Assembly: GCF_000058485.1 (NCBI RefSeq)
Contig: NC_008278.1
Span: forward strand, 5,388,962-5,452,961
Length of the DNA stretch: 64,000 nucleotides
Source of the DNA: Frankia alni ACN14a
Lineage (GTDB): Bacteria > Actinomycetota > Actinomycetes > Frankiales > Frankiaceae
Direction of reading: 5' to 3'
Shown: positions 29,205-38,977 of the stretch, piece by piece
Numbering within the stretch: the stretch's first letter is position 1
Layout: each line of letters opens with the position of its first letter
Position numbers and translations under genes: made by a program
Notes under the pieces: model-generated
The model's database searches: none
The model's input: only the letters and a program-made list of their open reading frames with translations
What the model was told of the DNA's origin: nothing

Positions 29205-30462
29205 GTCGAATTCCACTCAATGGACTACGACTTCACTAGGCTCCATAGTAACATTCTGGCCCGGATACGCTTTTCCGGAGGTCGAGCAGGGTAAAATTTC
29301 GGGTGATATTCCCTTTTTTAAGGTTGGAGACATGTCTCGGCCGGGGAATGATGTCGCACTAAACTCGGCCGAACACTACGTGACCTCGCGGACTTGTCGA
29401 TTTTTTGGATGGAAGCCTTGCCCGGCGGGGGCGGTTGCATTTGCGAAAGTCGGAGCCGCACTACTCAAGAACAGGCGCCGACTGATCACGCAAGACACCC
29501 TTCTCGACAATAACATGCTCGCCGTCGCACCGCGTCCCGGCATCAGCTCGCGGTACCTGTACTGGCTGATGCAGACGATTGACTTTTCCAGATTCGTTCA
29601 GGATGGAGCGGTCCCGTCTGTTAATCAGAATCAGATTGGTTCCTACAAGGTAGCCATCGCACCCTTGTCAGAGCAACAGAAGATCACCGAGGTCTTAGAC
29701 ACTGTAGATGAGGCAGTTCGGTCGACGGAGCGCCTCATAGCGAAGCTATATATTGAGCGCGCGGGCATCATCCAGGAGCGTCTAGGCGAGTGGGAATCAC
29801 GCCACGCCGACAACTCCGATGGGAGCTCACGGGACGTTCGCTGGGTACAGCTCGGCGATATAGTACGCGAAACACTTCTAGGCACTCCACTAAGGGGCAG
29901 GAAAGACGGCAACATACTACTAGTAAAAATGGGAAATATCTCCGGCGGCATGCTCAACATGGAGCACACCGAACACATCTCCCGGTCGATCGTCGGGTCG
30001 TCGATAGGCCACCTCGAACTCCAACACGGAGATCTACTATTCAATACCCGGAACACGCCAGATTTGGTCGGCAAGACGGCCGTATGGCCAAAAAATTTGC
30101 CGCCAGCTATTTGTGATAACAATATTCTTAGGATACGCTTCCAACCCGAGGTGCTACCCGAATTCGTCAATGCATATATGAGCTGGGGGCTTGGCAGAAA
30201 CAGGCTGGCGAGGTTGGCTACAGGAACCACCAGCGTGGCGGCAATTTATTGGCGGGATCTATGCAAATTCCCAATTCCCGTACCCGCTATCAGCGAGCAG
30301 CGCCGATTGGTCAGCGGTATCGACTACTCAGGGTCGCGGTTGTCCTGCGAGCAAGTCGAGCTTGAAAAATTTCTTCTGATTAAGCAGGGGTTGATGGATG
30401 ATCTCCTAGCTAAGCGGGTAGGTGTATGGGATGTGTCGGATGTGGATACGCTGACGGCATGA
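29197..30462 (+). CDS. hsdS: Type I restriction-modification specificity subunit
   Basis: DNA-recognition subunit with two target-recognition domains. The 421-aa protein begins [15 protein letters not shown]; each half ends in the usual conserved segment ([17 protein letters not shown] near 170 and [12 protein letters not shown] near 375). ATG 29197 lies inside the end of hsdM. Base composition drops and AT-rich codons rise relative to hsdM and hsdR, the common sign of exchanged or fast-evolving specificity genes. The target sequence cannot be read from the protein. Confidence 0.92.
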   Translation: MSKSNSTQWTTTSLGSIVTFWPGYAFPEVEQGKISGDIPFFKVGDMSRPGNDVALNSAEHYVTSRTCRFFGWKPCPAGAVAFAKVGAALLKNRRRLITQDTLLDNNMLAVAPRPGISSRYLYWLMQTIDFSRFVQDGAVPSVNQNQIGSYKVAIAPLSEQQKITEVLDTVDEAVRSTERLIAKLYIERAGIIQERLGEWESRHADNSDGSSRDVRWVQLGDIVRETLLGTPLRGRKDGNILLVKMGNISGGMLNMEHTEHISRSIVGSSIGHLELQHGDLLFNTRNTPDLVGKTAVWPKNLPPAICDNNILRIRFQPEVLPEFVNAYMSWGLGRNRLARLATGTTSVAAIYWRDLCKFPIPVPAISEQRRLVSGIDYSGSRLSCEQVELEKFLLIKQGLMDDLLAKRVGVWDVSDVDTLTA

Positions 30463-33400
30463 CCGGGGGTGCTGAGTTCGAGCTGGTTGAGCGTCCGTTC
30501 GTCGAGCAGCTGTGTGGTCTGGGCTGGGCTCATCTCGCCGGGTCGAAGCACGATCCGATGGCGAGCGGTCGGACGTCGTTCTCCGAGGTACTGGTGGAGG
30601 GTCGGCTGCGGGCGGCGCTGCAGCGGATCAATCCGGGACCGGACGGCGGGCCGTGGCTTGACGATGGCCGGCTCGCGCAGGCCGTAGCCGCGCTGACCCG
30701 CCCGAAGGCGACCAAGCTGGTCGAGATCAACGAGGAGCTGACGGAGGCACTGCTGCTCGGTGTGCCCGTTGAGGGGATTCCAGAGGTCGACGGTAGCCGG
30801 AACCGGCGGGTCCGGTTCATCGACTGGGACACGCCGTCGAACAACGACTTCCTGGTGGTCAACCAGTTTCGGGTGGACATCCCGGGCAGCCAGGGCCGCC
30901 GCTACATCGAGCCGGACCTCGTGCTGTTCGTCAACGGCATCCCGCTGGTGGTCGTGGAGGCGAAGAGCCCGACGACGTCGTCTCCGATGGCGAAGGCGAT
31001 TCGCCAGCTGGCTCGGTACGCCGACCAACGGGGGGCTGTCTCCCGGGAGGGTAACGAGCGGCTGTTCCACACCAACCAGGTCGTTGTCGCCACGAGCTGG
31101 GATGTGGCGAAGGTCGGGACGTTCACCTCGGATCCGGATCATTTCGCCGAGTGGAAGACGACCGAACCTGCTCCGGAGGTCGAGGTCGCCAGAGTGCTCG
31201 GGGTGAGCGAGCTGACGAGCCAACAGCGGCTCGTCGCAGGCATGCTCGCCCCGGAGCGGCTGTTGGACATCGTCCGGCACTTCACGCTGTTCATGCCGGC
31301 GCAGGCCGGCCGGAGAGTGAAGATCGTCGCTCGCTACCAGCAGTACCGGGCTGTCCAGCGCACAATCCACCGTCTGATCACCGGCAAGACCCGGGTGGTG
31401 GACGCCGAGTTCGACCGGCGTGGCGGGATCATCTGGCACACGCAAGGCTCGGGTAAGTCGCTGACCATGGTGTTCCTGATCCGGGCCATGCGGACGCATC
31501 CCGATCTCGTCAGTTTCAAGGTCGTGGTGGTCACCGACCGGAAGGATCTCCAGGCGCAGCTTGCGAAGACCGCCGAGCTAACCGGGGAGACACCCCGGAC
31601 GGCGAGGAAGGTCGAGCAGGTTCGCTCGTTGCTGTCTGTTCCGGGCAAGGCGCTGCTCTTCGCGATGATCCAGAAGTATCGGAACCCGGACGCGGCGAAG
31701 GACGCCCCGCTGGAGGTGAAGTCACTCGGGGTGCTGGACCCGTCCGAGGGCGTGGTCGTGCTCGTGGACGAGGCGCACCGCTCGCACAGCAGCACGCTGC
31801 ACGCCGTGCTGTTGGACGCGTTGCCGAATGCGGCAAGGATCGGGTTCACCGGGACGCCGATTATCATGGGGAGACGGAAACGTACCCATGCGATCTTCGG
31901 CCCGTATCTAGACCGGTACACCATCGGCGAGTCCGAGGCTGACGGTGCGACCGTACCGATCCGCTACGAGGGCCGTACGACGAAAAGCGACGTTCAGGAC
32001 GCGGCGGATCTCGACGAGCTGTTCGAGGACATGTTTCCCGACCTCACCGACACGCAGCTGGCGAAGATCCGACGCCGATGGGGAGCGACCGGCAACGTTC
32101 TCGAAGCGGAGAAGATGATCGCGGCGAAGGCCCGCGACATGCTCCGCCACTACGTCGACACCGCGCTGCCCGGCGGATTCAAAGCGCAGGTCGTCGCGAC
32201 CAGTCGGCTCGCCGCGGTGCGCTACCGCGAAGCGCTGTTGGCCGCCCGCGATGAGATGGTTGCCCGACTCGATGCGCTGCCCGCCGAGTTGCGCACGGCC
32301 GAGGCCGCGGACCGGGCCGCCTCCGCCGAGGGCATCCCCGGCCTCGGGCGCGCCCGGCTGCGCGACGTGCGGGCCTGGCCGTACCGCGACCTGATCGCCC
32401 GGCTCGACTTCGTCCCGGTCATCTCCGGCGAGCAGAACGAGAAGGACTGGCGCGACTGGACCGACGAGGCCCGGCAGAAGATCGTGATCGAGGAGTTCAA
32501 GAAGCCGCTGCCCGCGCCCGACGATCCGACCCCGGACCCGGCCACGACCAGCACGGTCGCCTTCCTGCTGGTCAAGTCGATGCTGCTGACCGGCTTCGAC
32601 GCGGCCGTGGACCAGGTTATCTACCTCGACCGGCGGATCAAGGAAGCCGAGTTGCTCCAGGCCATCGCTCGGGTGAACCGCACCGCGCGGGGCAAGGCCA
32701 ACGGCTACGTCGTCGACTACTTCGGCGTTGCCAAGCATCTGCACGCCGCGCTGGAGGCGTATGCGGCTGAGGACGTCGACGGGGCGCTGGCAAGCATCAC
32801 CGACGAGCTCCCGCTGCTGGCCGACCGGCACGCCCGGGTCCGCGCGCTGTTCACCGACCGCGGCCAGGAGCGCTTCCACACCCCGGCTGATCAGGAAGGC
32901 TGCGTCCAACTGCTGGCCGACGACGCGCTGCGGGCCGCGTTCCAGGTCGCCTACCGGGCACTGACCCGCAGTCTGGAGACGGTCCTGCCACGGCAGGAGG
33001 CACTGCCCTATGTCGCCGACACGAAGGCGTTCGGGGTGATCGGCCTGCTCGCGCGGCGACGCTACGACCGCGACGACGCCGACTTCGACGTCTCCGTCTA
33101 CGGCGAGAAGGTACGCCGCCTGATCGACAACCACATCGTCGCGCTCGGCATCAGCCAGAAGATCCCACCGGTGTCGCTCACCGACGCCCAGTTCGACGAG
33201 AAGGTCGGCGGACTGACGTCGAAGCGGGCGAAAGCGTCGGAGATGGAGCACGCCCTACGCCACCACATCAGCGGCATGCTCGACGCCGACCCGGTTCGCG
33301 CGCGCACTCTGTCCCAGCAGCTGTCCGAGATCCTCGACCGGCTCCGTGACCAGTGGGACCAGCTCGCCCTCGAACTCGGCGACCTGATCGACAAAGCACG

Positions 33401-33791
33401 TGCCGGGCGGACCGCTGCCGAGAATCCCGACGACGCGCCTGACGGTGTCCAGCTGACTCCGATCGAACGTCTCTTCTTCGACGTTCTACGCGCGGAACGG
33501 GTCGCCGAGGGCAAGGAGATGACACCGGTCGCCGTCGAGGCCGTCGCCGAGCTGGTCACCTTCATTGTCGATCATCTGCGTAGGGAGATCGGAAGGGTGC
33601 ACTTCTGGGGGAACGCTCACGCCCAGCAACGCTTGCACAGCTGGATCACCGTCGCGGTCAGCGACGTGTCGATCGACGGAGACGACCTGTTCGACCAGGA
33701 CCGGGCGGAGGCCATCGCCGACCAGATCGTCGAGTTGGCACGGCACAACCACGCTGCGGTTATCACGACAGTCCCGCCCACGGTCGGCTAA
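30459..33791 (+). CDS. hsdR: Type I restriction endonuclease/translocase subunit
   Basis: Motor and nuclease of the RM complex. The 1110-aa product has a PD-(D/E)xK nuclease near residues 150-170 (PDLVLFVNGIPLVVVEAKS), Walker A TQGSGKSLT near 330, VVVLVDEAHRSHS near 433 and helicase motif VI (QAIARVNRTARGKANGYVVD). The C-terminal helical domain binds HsdM. ATG 30459 overlaps the hsdS stop by 4 bp. All three subunits look intact, so the system should be active. Confidence 0.95.
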   Translation: MTGGAEFELVERPFVEQLCGLGWAHLAGSKHDPMASGRTSFSEVLVEGRLRAALQRINPGPDGGPWLDDGRLAQAVAALTRPKATKLVEINEELTEALLLGVPVEGIPEVDGSRNRRVRFIDWDTPSNNDFLVVNQFRVDIPGSQGRRYIEPDLVLFVNGIPLVVVEAKSPTTSSPMAKAIRQLARYADQRGAVSREGNERLFHTNQVVVATSWDVAKVGTFTSDPDHFAEWKTTEPAPEVEVARVLGVSELTSQQRLVAGMLAPERLLDIVRHFTLFMPAQAGRRVKIVARYQQYRAVQRTIHRLITGKTRVVDAEFDRRGGIIWHTQGSGKSLTMVFLIRAMRTHPDLVSFKVVVVTDRKDLQAQLAKTAELTGETPRTARKVEQVRSLLSVPGKALLFAMIQKYRNPDAAKDAPLEVKSLGVLDPSEGVVVLVDEAHRSHSSTLHAVLLDALPNAARIGFTGTPIIMGRRKRTHAIFGPYLDRYTIGESEADGATVPIRYEGRTTKSDVQDAADLDELFEDMFPDLTDTQLAKIRRRWGATGNVLEAEKMIAAKARDMLRHYVDTALPGGFKAQVVATSRLAAVRYREALLAARDEMVARLDALPAELRTAEAADRAASAEGIPGLGRARLRDVRAWPYRDLIARLDFVPVISGEQNEKDWRDWTDEARQKIVIEEFKKPLPAPDDPTPDPATTSTVAFLLVKSMLLTGFDAAVDQVIYLDRRIKEAELLQAIARVNRTARGKANGYVVDYFGVAKHLHAALEAYAAEDVDGALASITDELPLLADRHARVRALFTDRGQERFHTPADQEGCVQLLADDALRAAFQVAYRALTRSLETVLPRQEALPYVADTKAFGVIGLLARRRYDRDDADFDVSVYGEKVRRLIDNHIVALGISQKIPPVSLTDAQFDEKVGGLTSKRAKASEMEHALRHHISGMLDADPVRARTLSQQLSEILDRLRDQWDQLALELGDLIDKARAGRTAAENPDDAPDGVQLTPIERLFFDVLRAERVAEGKEMTPVAVEAVAELVTFIVDHLRREIGRVHFWGNAHAQQRLHSWITVAVSDVSIDGDDLFDQDRAEAIADQIVELARHNHAAVITTVPPTVG

Positions 33792-33882
33792 ATGCGCCAC
33801 CGAACTGACAGCAGCAGGAGGGGCGAGCGTAGACCACACCGTCTCACCGGCCCAGTCGACGCAGTCCGACGGGCCGACCCCC

Positions 33883-33888
33883 TACGCT
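33883..33888 (+). promoter_or_regulatory. Candidate leaderless -10 box of the YgjP-like gene
   Basis: TACGCT ends 6 nt before ATG 33895, the leaderless pattern. The metallohydrolase gene may be transcribed separately from hsdMSR. Confidence 0.35.
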
Positions 33889-33894
33889 TGCTCT

Positions 33895-34680
33895 ATGACA
33901 AGCGGCGAGAGCGTGCGGATGACGATCGGAGGCTTGGACTTCGTCGTCCGCGCCTCCGAGCTCCGTCGCACCGTCGGGATCACCGTCGACCGGGACGGAA
34001 CCCTGCTGCTGCACACCCCAACTGACGCCGACCCGGACCGGCTGGCACGGTGGGTACGCGGCCATCGCTCGTGGATTCACCAACGCCTTGCGGAGAAGGA
34101 CGTCCTGCTCTCCCCTCGGCCGGTGAAGCAGTTCGTCAACGGAGAGGGCTTCGACTACCTCGGCCGGCACTACCGCCTGCTCCTCACTGACGATCCGACG
34201 GTGGACGACGGCGGTGTCCTCCCCCGGGCTGGCCGCCCAGCCGCTGGACGCCACCGAACCCCGGCGTCCCCGGTGCGCCTCATCCGGGGCCGAATACACC
34301 TGCCCCGCAGCCTGGCCGCGACAGACATCGACGGCGCCGCAGCACTGATCGGCTGGTACAGGCACCGAGGGGCAACCTGGCTACCACCCCGCATCCGTCC
34401 CTGGGCCAGCCGCATGGGCGTCGACATCACCGGCCTCGACATCCGCGACCTCGGCCACCGATGGGGCTCGCTCAGCACCACCGGCCGAATCAACATCCAT
34501 TGGGCGACCATGCAGCTCCCGGTCAGTCTCGTCGACTACGTCCTCGTCCACGAACTCGCCCACGCCCACGAACGAAACCACACACCGACCTTCTGGCGAC
34601 TGGTCGAACGCGCCATACCTGACTACGAGACCCGCAAGAACAGGCTCGCCGCCCTCGGTGCCACCCTCTGGCTCGGATAA
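33895..34680 (+). CDS. YgjP/DUF45-like zinc metallohydrolase
   Basis: The 261-aa protein belongs to the YgjP-like (WLM/M48-related) family: LGHRWGSLSTTGRINIHWAT, then LVHELAHAHERNHTPTFW near residue 215 with the HExxH zinc motif and the third His in NHTPTFW. Members often sit just after hsdR in type I RM loci, with an unknown role. ATG 33895 is preferred; ATG 33922 is a later option. A low-complexity stretch (residues ~100-125) interrupts the N-terminal beta domain. It lies about 100 bp downstream of hsdR on the same strand. Confidence 0.85.
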   Translation: MTSGESVRMTIGGLDFVVRASELRRTVGITVDRDGTLLLHTPTDADPDRLARWVRGHRSWIHQRLAEKDVLLSPRPVKQFVNGEGFDYLGRHYRLLLTDDPTVDDGGVLPRAGRPAAGRHRTPASPVRLIRGRIHLPRSLAATDIDGAAALIGWYRHRGATWLPPRIRPWASRMGVDITGLDIRDLGHRWGSLSTTGRINIHWATMQLPVSLVDYVLVHELAHAHERNHTPTFWRLVERAIPDYETRKNRLAALGATLWLG

Positions 34681-34786
34681 CAGCGGCTGACCACCTGCGT
34701 CAAGGAACGGCGGCGGCACTGGCAGGGAAGGGACTCTCCCTCGAGAGGTGTTTTCGGCCCGCGAAACTTTGGCGAGGGCGTGCGAC

Positions 34787-37504
34787 TCAGCAAACCTCGC
34801 CGCGCCGTTCGTAGGAAACGATGATCAATTTGACGTTGACGGTAAGGGTGTCATCAGGACCTAGGACGCGTTCGCAGTCAGCATAAAGGCTCTTGTACCG
34901 CACAATCGCGTCATCGGCATGTTCGGCGTCCGCGTACGCCGTGGCATGCATGTGGCGGACGAGTAGCGTCACCAGGTGATCGGGTCCGAACCGTCGCGTG
35001 CTGTCTACTGCCAGTTGTTCGAACCGATCGACCGCGTCTATTACGCCGAGTAGCTCGGTGTAGACCAGTAGCAGGTTGTTTCGCGCTACCAGCGCGTCAG
35101 GGTGAACAGTCCCCTGTAGGCGTATACGGTCAGCCAGTAATTGCTCGGCGATGGGACGAGCTTCGGCGGTCCTTCCTGCTTCCTGATAAGCGCACACGAG
35201 GTTGTGTCGTGCGACTAGTGTCCTCGGATGATCGGGTCCGAACAGCTCCTGGAATTCGTCGACGGTCCGCTCGTGGGGCTGCACCTGGTCTGGGTTGTCG
35301 ACTACCAGCGAGTCGGCGAGGCTGCCACGTATGAGCACGCTCAGCGAATCGTTGGGGCCCAGGTGCCGCTCGGCGTCTGCGAGGGTCCACCCGAGCAGGC
35401 CGGTCGCTTCAGCCAGCCGTCCCGCGGCCCGGTAGGTGCATGCCAGGTTGTGGCGGGCGGTCAACCCTGCTCGGTCTCCGACGCCGAATGCCGCTTCGAA
35501 ACGGGGCACAATGCGCTCGTAGAGCGCGATCGCCTCGTCGGTCCTCCCGTCCGCGCGTAAGGCCTCAGCGAGGTTGTTGTACGCGAGCCACGTGTCTGGG
35601 TGATCGACACCCGGAAGGCGTTCAAGGCCGGCGACAACCCGCTCGTACAGATCGATCGCCTCCGTTGTCCGCTTAGCAGAAATGTAGGCCGCGCCAAGAT
35701 TGTTGCAGGCGGCCGCTGTATCCCTGTGGTCAGGACCGAGACGCGATTCGTCGAGCGCCAGGGCTCGTTCTAGGTAAAGAACCGCGGCCTCGGACTGTCC
35801 CTGCTGGTTGAGGTACCTACCGGTGACGTCACAGATCCTTGATACCAGCCCAGCTGTCACAACGTCACACTGGTCATCAATGCCGTCGAGCGCTGCCCGC
35901 ACGTGAGGTATCAGCTGCCGCCACCGCGGCCAGCTCGTTGGATCTTCAGAGGCGTTGGGTAGCCCGGCGGCGAGAAGTCGGATGATTCCAACCGTGGCCG
36001 CAGCCTGATCGGCTGGCGTCATGTCCTCCCGGACTGCTGCGGCGGTCAGCCGGTGAACGGTCAGCGTTGATCCGGCACGACGCGCCAGACTGAAACTAAC
36101 CAGCACCCCGACGGTCTCCGCCCAGTCGAGCTGATCCTTGGCTGCCCGCCGCAGCGGCCCGTCCGCCAGTGCCGCTGCGGCACCATCGGTGAACAGGTCG
36201 AGGGGAATCGGATCAGCGGCGCAGAAAGCGCACAGCGAGAGCAGCTCCACCGCTGCCAGCCGCTCCGCCTGAATCCGTGCCACCGAAAGCCTCCACAGAT
36301 TTGCCACCGTCACGCCGGGTCGATCCGCCACGCGCCCGCGGTCGAGCAAGCTTCCGAGCCGCTCGATCAACAAGCGGACGTACTCGGCCGGGGGCAGCCC
36401 GGTCTGCACGAGGAAGCTGGCCGCCTGCTCGACTGCCAGCGGCAGGTAGCCAAGCAGATCCGCGATCCACCCGGCTTCCGTCTCCTTGATTCCTTCGACC
36501 CGAGGGACGAGTACCCTGACCGCCTCGTCCTTGCTGAATGCGCCGACCTCAACCGCCGCACCGACGCTGTCGAGCCCTACCAGACGGGAAGTCACCAGCA
36601 GTCGCCCGTGCGGACCCGACGGCCGGAACGGATCGACGACATCCAGCTCGTTGACGTCGTCGAGTACCAGCAGCCAGCGCCGCCGCTCTCGATTCAGCGA
36701 CGCGGCGACCTCAGACCAGCCGGCGTCGTCGGAGAGGCCGAGCTTGACTCCCAGCGCCGCGACCTGCCCAGCGACCACCGCCGCGTCACCCGCGTTGATC
36801 CACCACACGACATCGAAATCGTCGGCGAAGCGGTGGGCGTACTCGACCGCGAGCGCCGTCTTACCAGTCCCGGCCATCCCGTAAAGCGCGCAGACAGCGG
36901 CGGTACCGGCGCCCGAGAGGCCATCGCGCACCGCGTCGAGGAACTCCTCACGATGAATGGTCCGTGCCAGCCGCGGGGGGACGTTCCACACCTGGGGCAA
37001 CTCGAAGGGCAACAGCGTCCCGATGCTCGCGTCAGGTAGTTGGAAGCCTCCGGGGAAGCCCGGCTCCGTAGCCGGCTTGCGCCGTCCACCTACGACGGCT
37101 TCGAGGAGCCGCTCCCGCGCCGTCTCCCTGTCGATCCCGAACAGGTCCACCGCTTGGATCTGGCCCAGCAACGCCGGGGGCAAGCAGTCTTCCACCCGGA
37201 CAACCAGCACGCGCCTGTTCAGCCCGGCGGGGTCCGTCGCCCAGCCAACTTCCCATTCCGCGCCTCGAGTCGCCGACGCCAGATAAGCCTCCGAAAGCAC
37301 CACCACGGAGCGTGCACCACTCGCCAGCGTCCGCTGCAGGTCAGCGACAGGATGCGACCCAGGCACGGCATCCCAGGCGCGGATCAATGCCCTATGGCCT
37401 GCGGACTCCAAGGTCCAAGCGACCCACTCCGCCCACTCGGCGTCGTCGACGACGTACGAGACGAGGAACTGCTGCCCTGTCTCAGGTCCACCGCTGTCCG
37501 ACAC
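34787..37504 (-). CDS. TIR-NB-ARC-TPR STAND protein
   Basis: A 905-aa signal-transduction NTPase of the kind used in bacterial immunity. Residues 10-135 are a TIR domain (QFLVSYVVDDAEWAEWVAW; SEAYLASATRGAEWEVGWA with a candidate catalytic Glu). Residues ~180-470 are an NB-ARC module with Walker A GMAGTGKTA near 208, Walker B WLLVLDDVNELD near 278 and GLPLA-like LGYLPLAVEQAA near 355. Residues ~560-890 are TPRs (NNLGAAYISAKRTTEAIDLY, NNLAEALRADGRTDEAIALY, HNLVCAYQEAGRTAEARPIA). GTG start at 37504. Likely senses a phage ligand through the TPRs and depletes NAD through TIR; that is inference from related systems. Convergent with the YgjP-like gene. Confidence 0.9.
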   Translation of the reverse strand: MSDSGGPETGQQFLVSYVVDDAEWAEWVAWTLESAGHRALIRAWDAVPGSHPVADLQRTLASGARSVVVLSEAYLASATRGAEWEVGWATDPAGLNRRVLVVRVEDCLPPALLGQIQAVDLFGIDRETARERLLEAVVGGRRKPATEPGFPGGFQLPDASIGTLLPFELPQVWNVPPRLARTIHREEFLDAVRDGLSGAGTAAVCALYGMAGTGKTALAVEYAHRFADDFDVVWWINAGDAAVVAGQVAALGVKLGLSDDAGWSEVAASLNRERRRWLLVLDDVNELDVVDPFRPSGPHGRLLVTSRLVGLDSVGAAVEVGAFSKDEAVRVLVPRVEGIKETEAGWIADLLGYLPLAVEQAASFLVQTGLPPAEYVRLLIERLGSLLDRGRVADRPGVTVANLWRLSVARIQAERLAAVELLSLCAFCAADPIPLDLFTDGAAAALADGPLRRAAKDQLDWAETVGVLVSFSLARRAGSTLTVHRLTAAAVREDMTPADQAAATVGIIRLLAAGLPNASEDPTSWPRWRQLIPHVRAALDGIDDQCDVVTAGLVSRICDVTGRYLNQQGQSEAAVLYLERALALDESRLGPDHRDTAAACNNLGAAYISAKRTTEAIDLYERVVAGLERLPGVDHPDTWLAYNNLAEALRADGRTDEAIALYERIVPRFEAAFGVGDRAGLTARHNLACTYRAAGRLAEATGLLGWTLADAERHLGPNDSLSVLIRGSLADSLVVDNPDQVQPHERTVDEFQELFGPDHPRTLVARHNLVCAYQEAGRTAEARPIAEQLLADRIRLQGTVHPDALVARNNLLLVYTELLGVIDAVDRFEQLAVDSTRRFGPDHLVTLLVRHMHATAYADAEHADDAIVRYKSLYADCERVLGPDDTLTVNVKLIIVSYERRGEVC

Positions 37505-37685
37505 AAGGCTATGATCTCACCCTCCGCCGTCCACCGGTTGGAGCCTTCGCCCGCGGCAGGGTCTGTCCCGTGAACAACGTTTCCGGCGGTTCGATCAGTT
37601 GGTCGCGGTACACCCCAGACGCCGACCTCCACGCCGCCTTCCATCCACCTGCACCTCCATCGGCGAGCCCCATGTCGATAGCTCA

Positions 37686-38084
37686 TCAATGCCTGACTGG
37701 CCCGTCCTGCTGCGTGCTGCACCACGGGCAGATCACGGTCGGCGCGGACGCGGGAACCTCGAATCGCGCGCCGCACCGCCTCCGGGACCTACCCGAACGC
37801 CAGCGGCGCCGTCGGCGGCCGACACACACCATGGCCGTGTCGCAGGGTGATTCGTCGCCGAGCGTGCGCGGATGCGCATCGCGGCACACCGCGCAGACCG
37901 GCTCCGGGGGCGCGGCAACGAGCGTCGGATTCACCTCGGTCGCTGAGATGATCCGCCGATAGCTGGAGTGCGGGGTCGGACCGCCGCAGACATCACAGTG
38001 CAAGTAGAGATCTGGCCGGGGCGTAGGGCTCCACGCGTCCCGCGCGATGAAGGCAAGCGCCGCGAAGAACTCGCGTACCGTCAT
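37686..38084 (-). CDS. Small zinc-ribbon protein
   Basis: A 132-aa frame starting MTVREFFAALAFIARDAW at ATG 38084. It carries three CxxC pairs: CDVCGG, CAVCRD and, at the very end, CPWCST, enough for one or two zinc ribbons. An Arg-rich stretch ([14 protein letters not shown]) sits between. The layout suggests a nucleic-acid-binding accessory protein of mobile DNA, but the family is not recognised. It lies upstream of the TIR gene on the same strand, about 180 bp apart. Confidence 0.5.
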   Translation of the reverse strand: MTVREFFAALAFIARDAWSPTPRPDLYLHCDVCGGPTPHSSYRRIISATEVNPTLVAAPPEPVCAVCRDAHPRTLGDESPCDTAMVCVGRRRRRWRSGRSRRRCGARFEVPASAPTVICPWCSTQQDGPVRH

Positions 38085-38440
38085 CTCGCGATCTTCTGGC
38101 TCACGACCGCGTGAGTTCCGGCTCCTCCACACGACCCATCATGATCTCACCCGATCAACCAGCCTGTCGGGCGATCGGCCTCATACGCCAACAGCCAGTG
38201 GGGGCAGCTGGTGGGTCTCGACAACCGCGGCCTCCAACCGGCCGAACAGGAAACGCGCTTACCCGGCCGGGAACAGGCAAACGTGGACGAACCGCGCGAG
38301 CGCTGGGACAACCCGACACCAGAACAAGCCATCGGAGGCGGCGAAGGGCGACGCCGTGGTCGCCCAGGAACCGCTCCCAGCAGCAATAGAGTGCCCCGCA
38401 GCCGATACAGGCCAGAGAGCCTGAAGGGGGCACGCTACTG
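38085..38440. other. Stretch without convincing gene
   Basis: Overlapping frames on both strands without ribosome sites. One plus-strand frame (38211-38441) ends one base into the ATG of the next gene (TGATG), so a short coupled upstream ORF is possible but unsupported by motifs. Confidence 0.4.
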
Positions 38441-38689
38441 ATGGCCGGTCCCGACCACGCCCAGGACGATTCCCGCACGGAGAGCACGGAAGCCGGCAAC
38501 CAAGCTGGCGCGGGACCGTCCCGGAAAGCACGACGACAACCCGTCGCCCGCCACATGGTCATCGAGCGGGTCGAGACCATACCCATGACGGCCGAGGAAC
38601 GGCGAAGAGCAGTCGAGGCGCTCGCCGAGCTGATCCTGCACTGGGAGCACACCACCGCAGCCGCCACCAACTCGGAGGAACACCGGTAG
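38441..38689 (+). CDS. Small hypothetical protein of mobile-element type
   Basis: An 82-aa frame with a hydrophilic N-terminus and a clear amphipathic helix at the end (MTAEERRRAVEALAELILHW). Such short proteins are common next to recombinase or plasmid genes in actinomycetes. No recombinase is seen here. Function unknown. Confidence 0.5.
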   Translation: MAGPDHAQDDSRTESTEAGNQAGAGPSRKARRQPVARHMVIERVETIPMTAEERRRAVEALAELILHWEHTTAAATNSEEHR

Positions 38690-38803
38690 GGCCGGAGGCC
38701 CGGCCGCCTGCCGCGGCTGACGTTCCGCATCGCTCTCAGCGACATCGCGCCCTTGGTGTCCGCCCGCTGGCGCGCCTCGGCCGGGCCGGTCACGCCGACA
38801 TGG

Positions 38804-38977
38804 TCAGAGCGTCTCGCGCCGAGGGTACCGGGGATGGGTCTCCCGCATCCACGCACGGAACCGCCGGAGCCGCTCCTGGTGATTCACCTTCCGGGACTTC
38901 GCAGCGTCCGTGCACGGGCGTGATTCGGGGGCACCGCACTTCGGGCACGTGACGAGCCTGGCCCGCCCGACGGTCAC
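38804..38977 (-). CDS. Small zinc-finger ORF, 5' end unclear
   Basis: The frame reads LVTCPKCGAPESRPCTDAAK followed by SRKVNHQERLRRFRAWMRE, a Cys-Cys-Cys-His arrangement like small actinophage/actinomycete zinc-finger proteins. Protein-like sequence continues upstream in frame to about 39190 (EGRYQQALADYDRQVDEWHR), but only a weak GTG at 38977 is available as a start. It is either a 57-aa protein or a 5'-truncated relic. Confidence 0.4.
   Translation of the reverse strand: MTVGRARLVTCPKCGAPESRPCTDAAKSRKVNHQERLRRFRAWMRETHPRYPRRETL

Noticed and set aside
34700-34760. Convergent terminator between the YgjP-like and TIR genes
   Set aside because: Only a weak 5-bp stem (CTCTC/GAGAG) with a short T-run; not strong enough to annotate.
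38155-38856. 233-aa minus-strand frame in the island's right part
   Set aside because: Runs across several better candidates and shows no domain; Arg/Cys/Ser-rich shadow composition.
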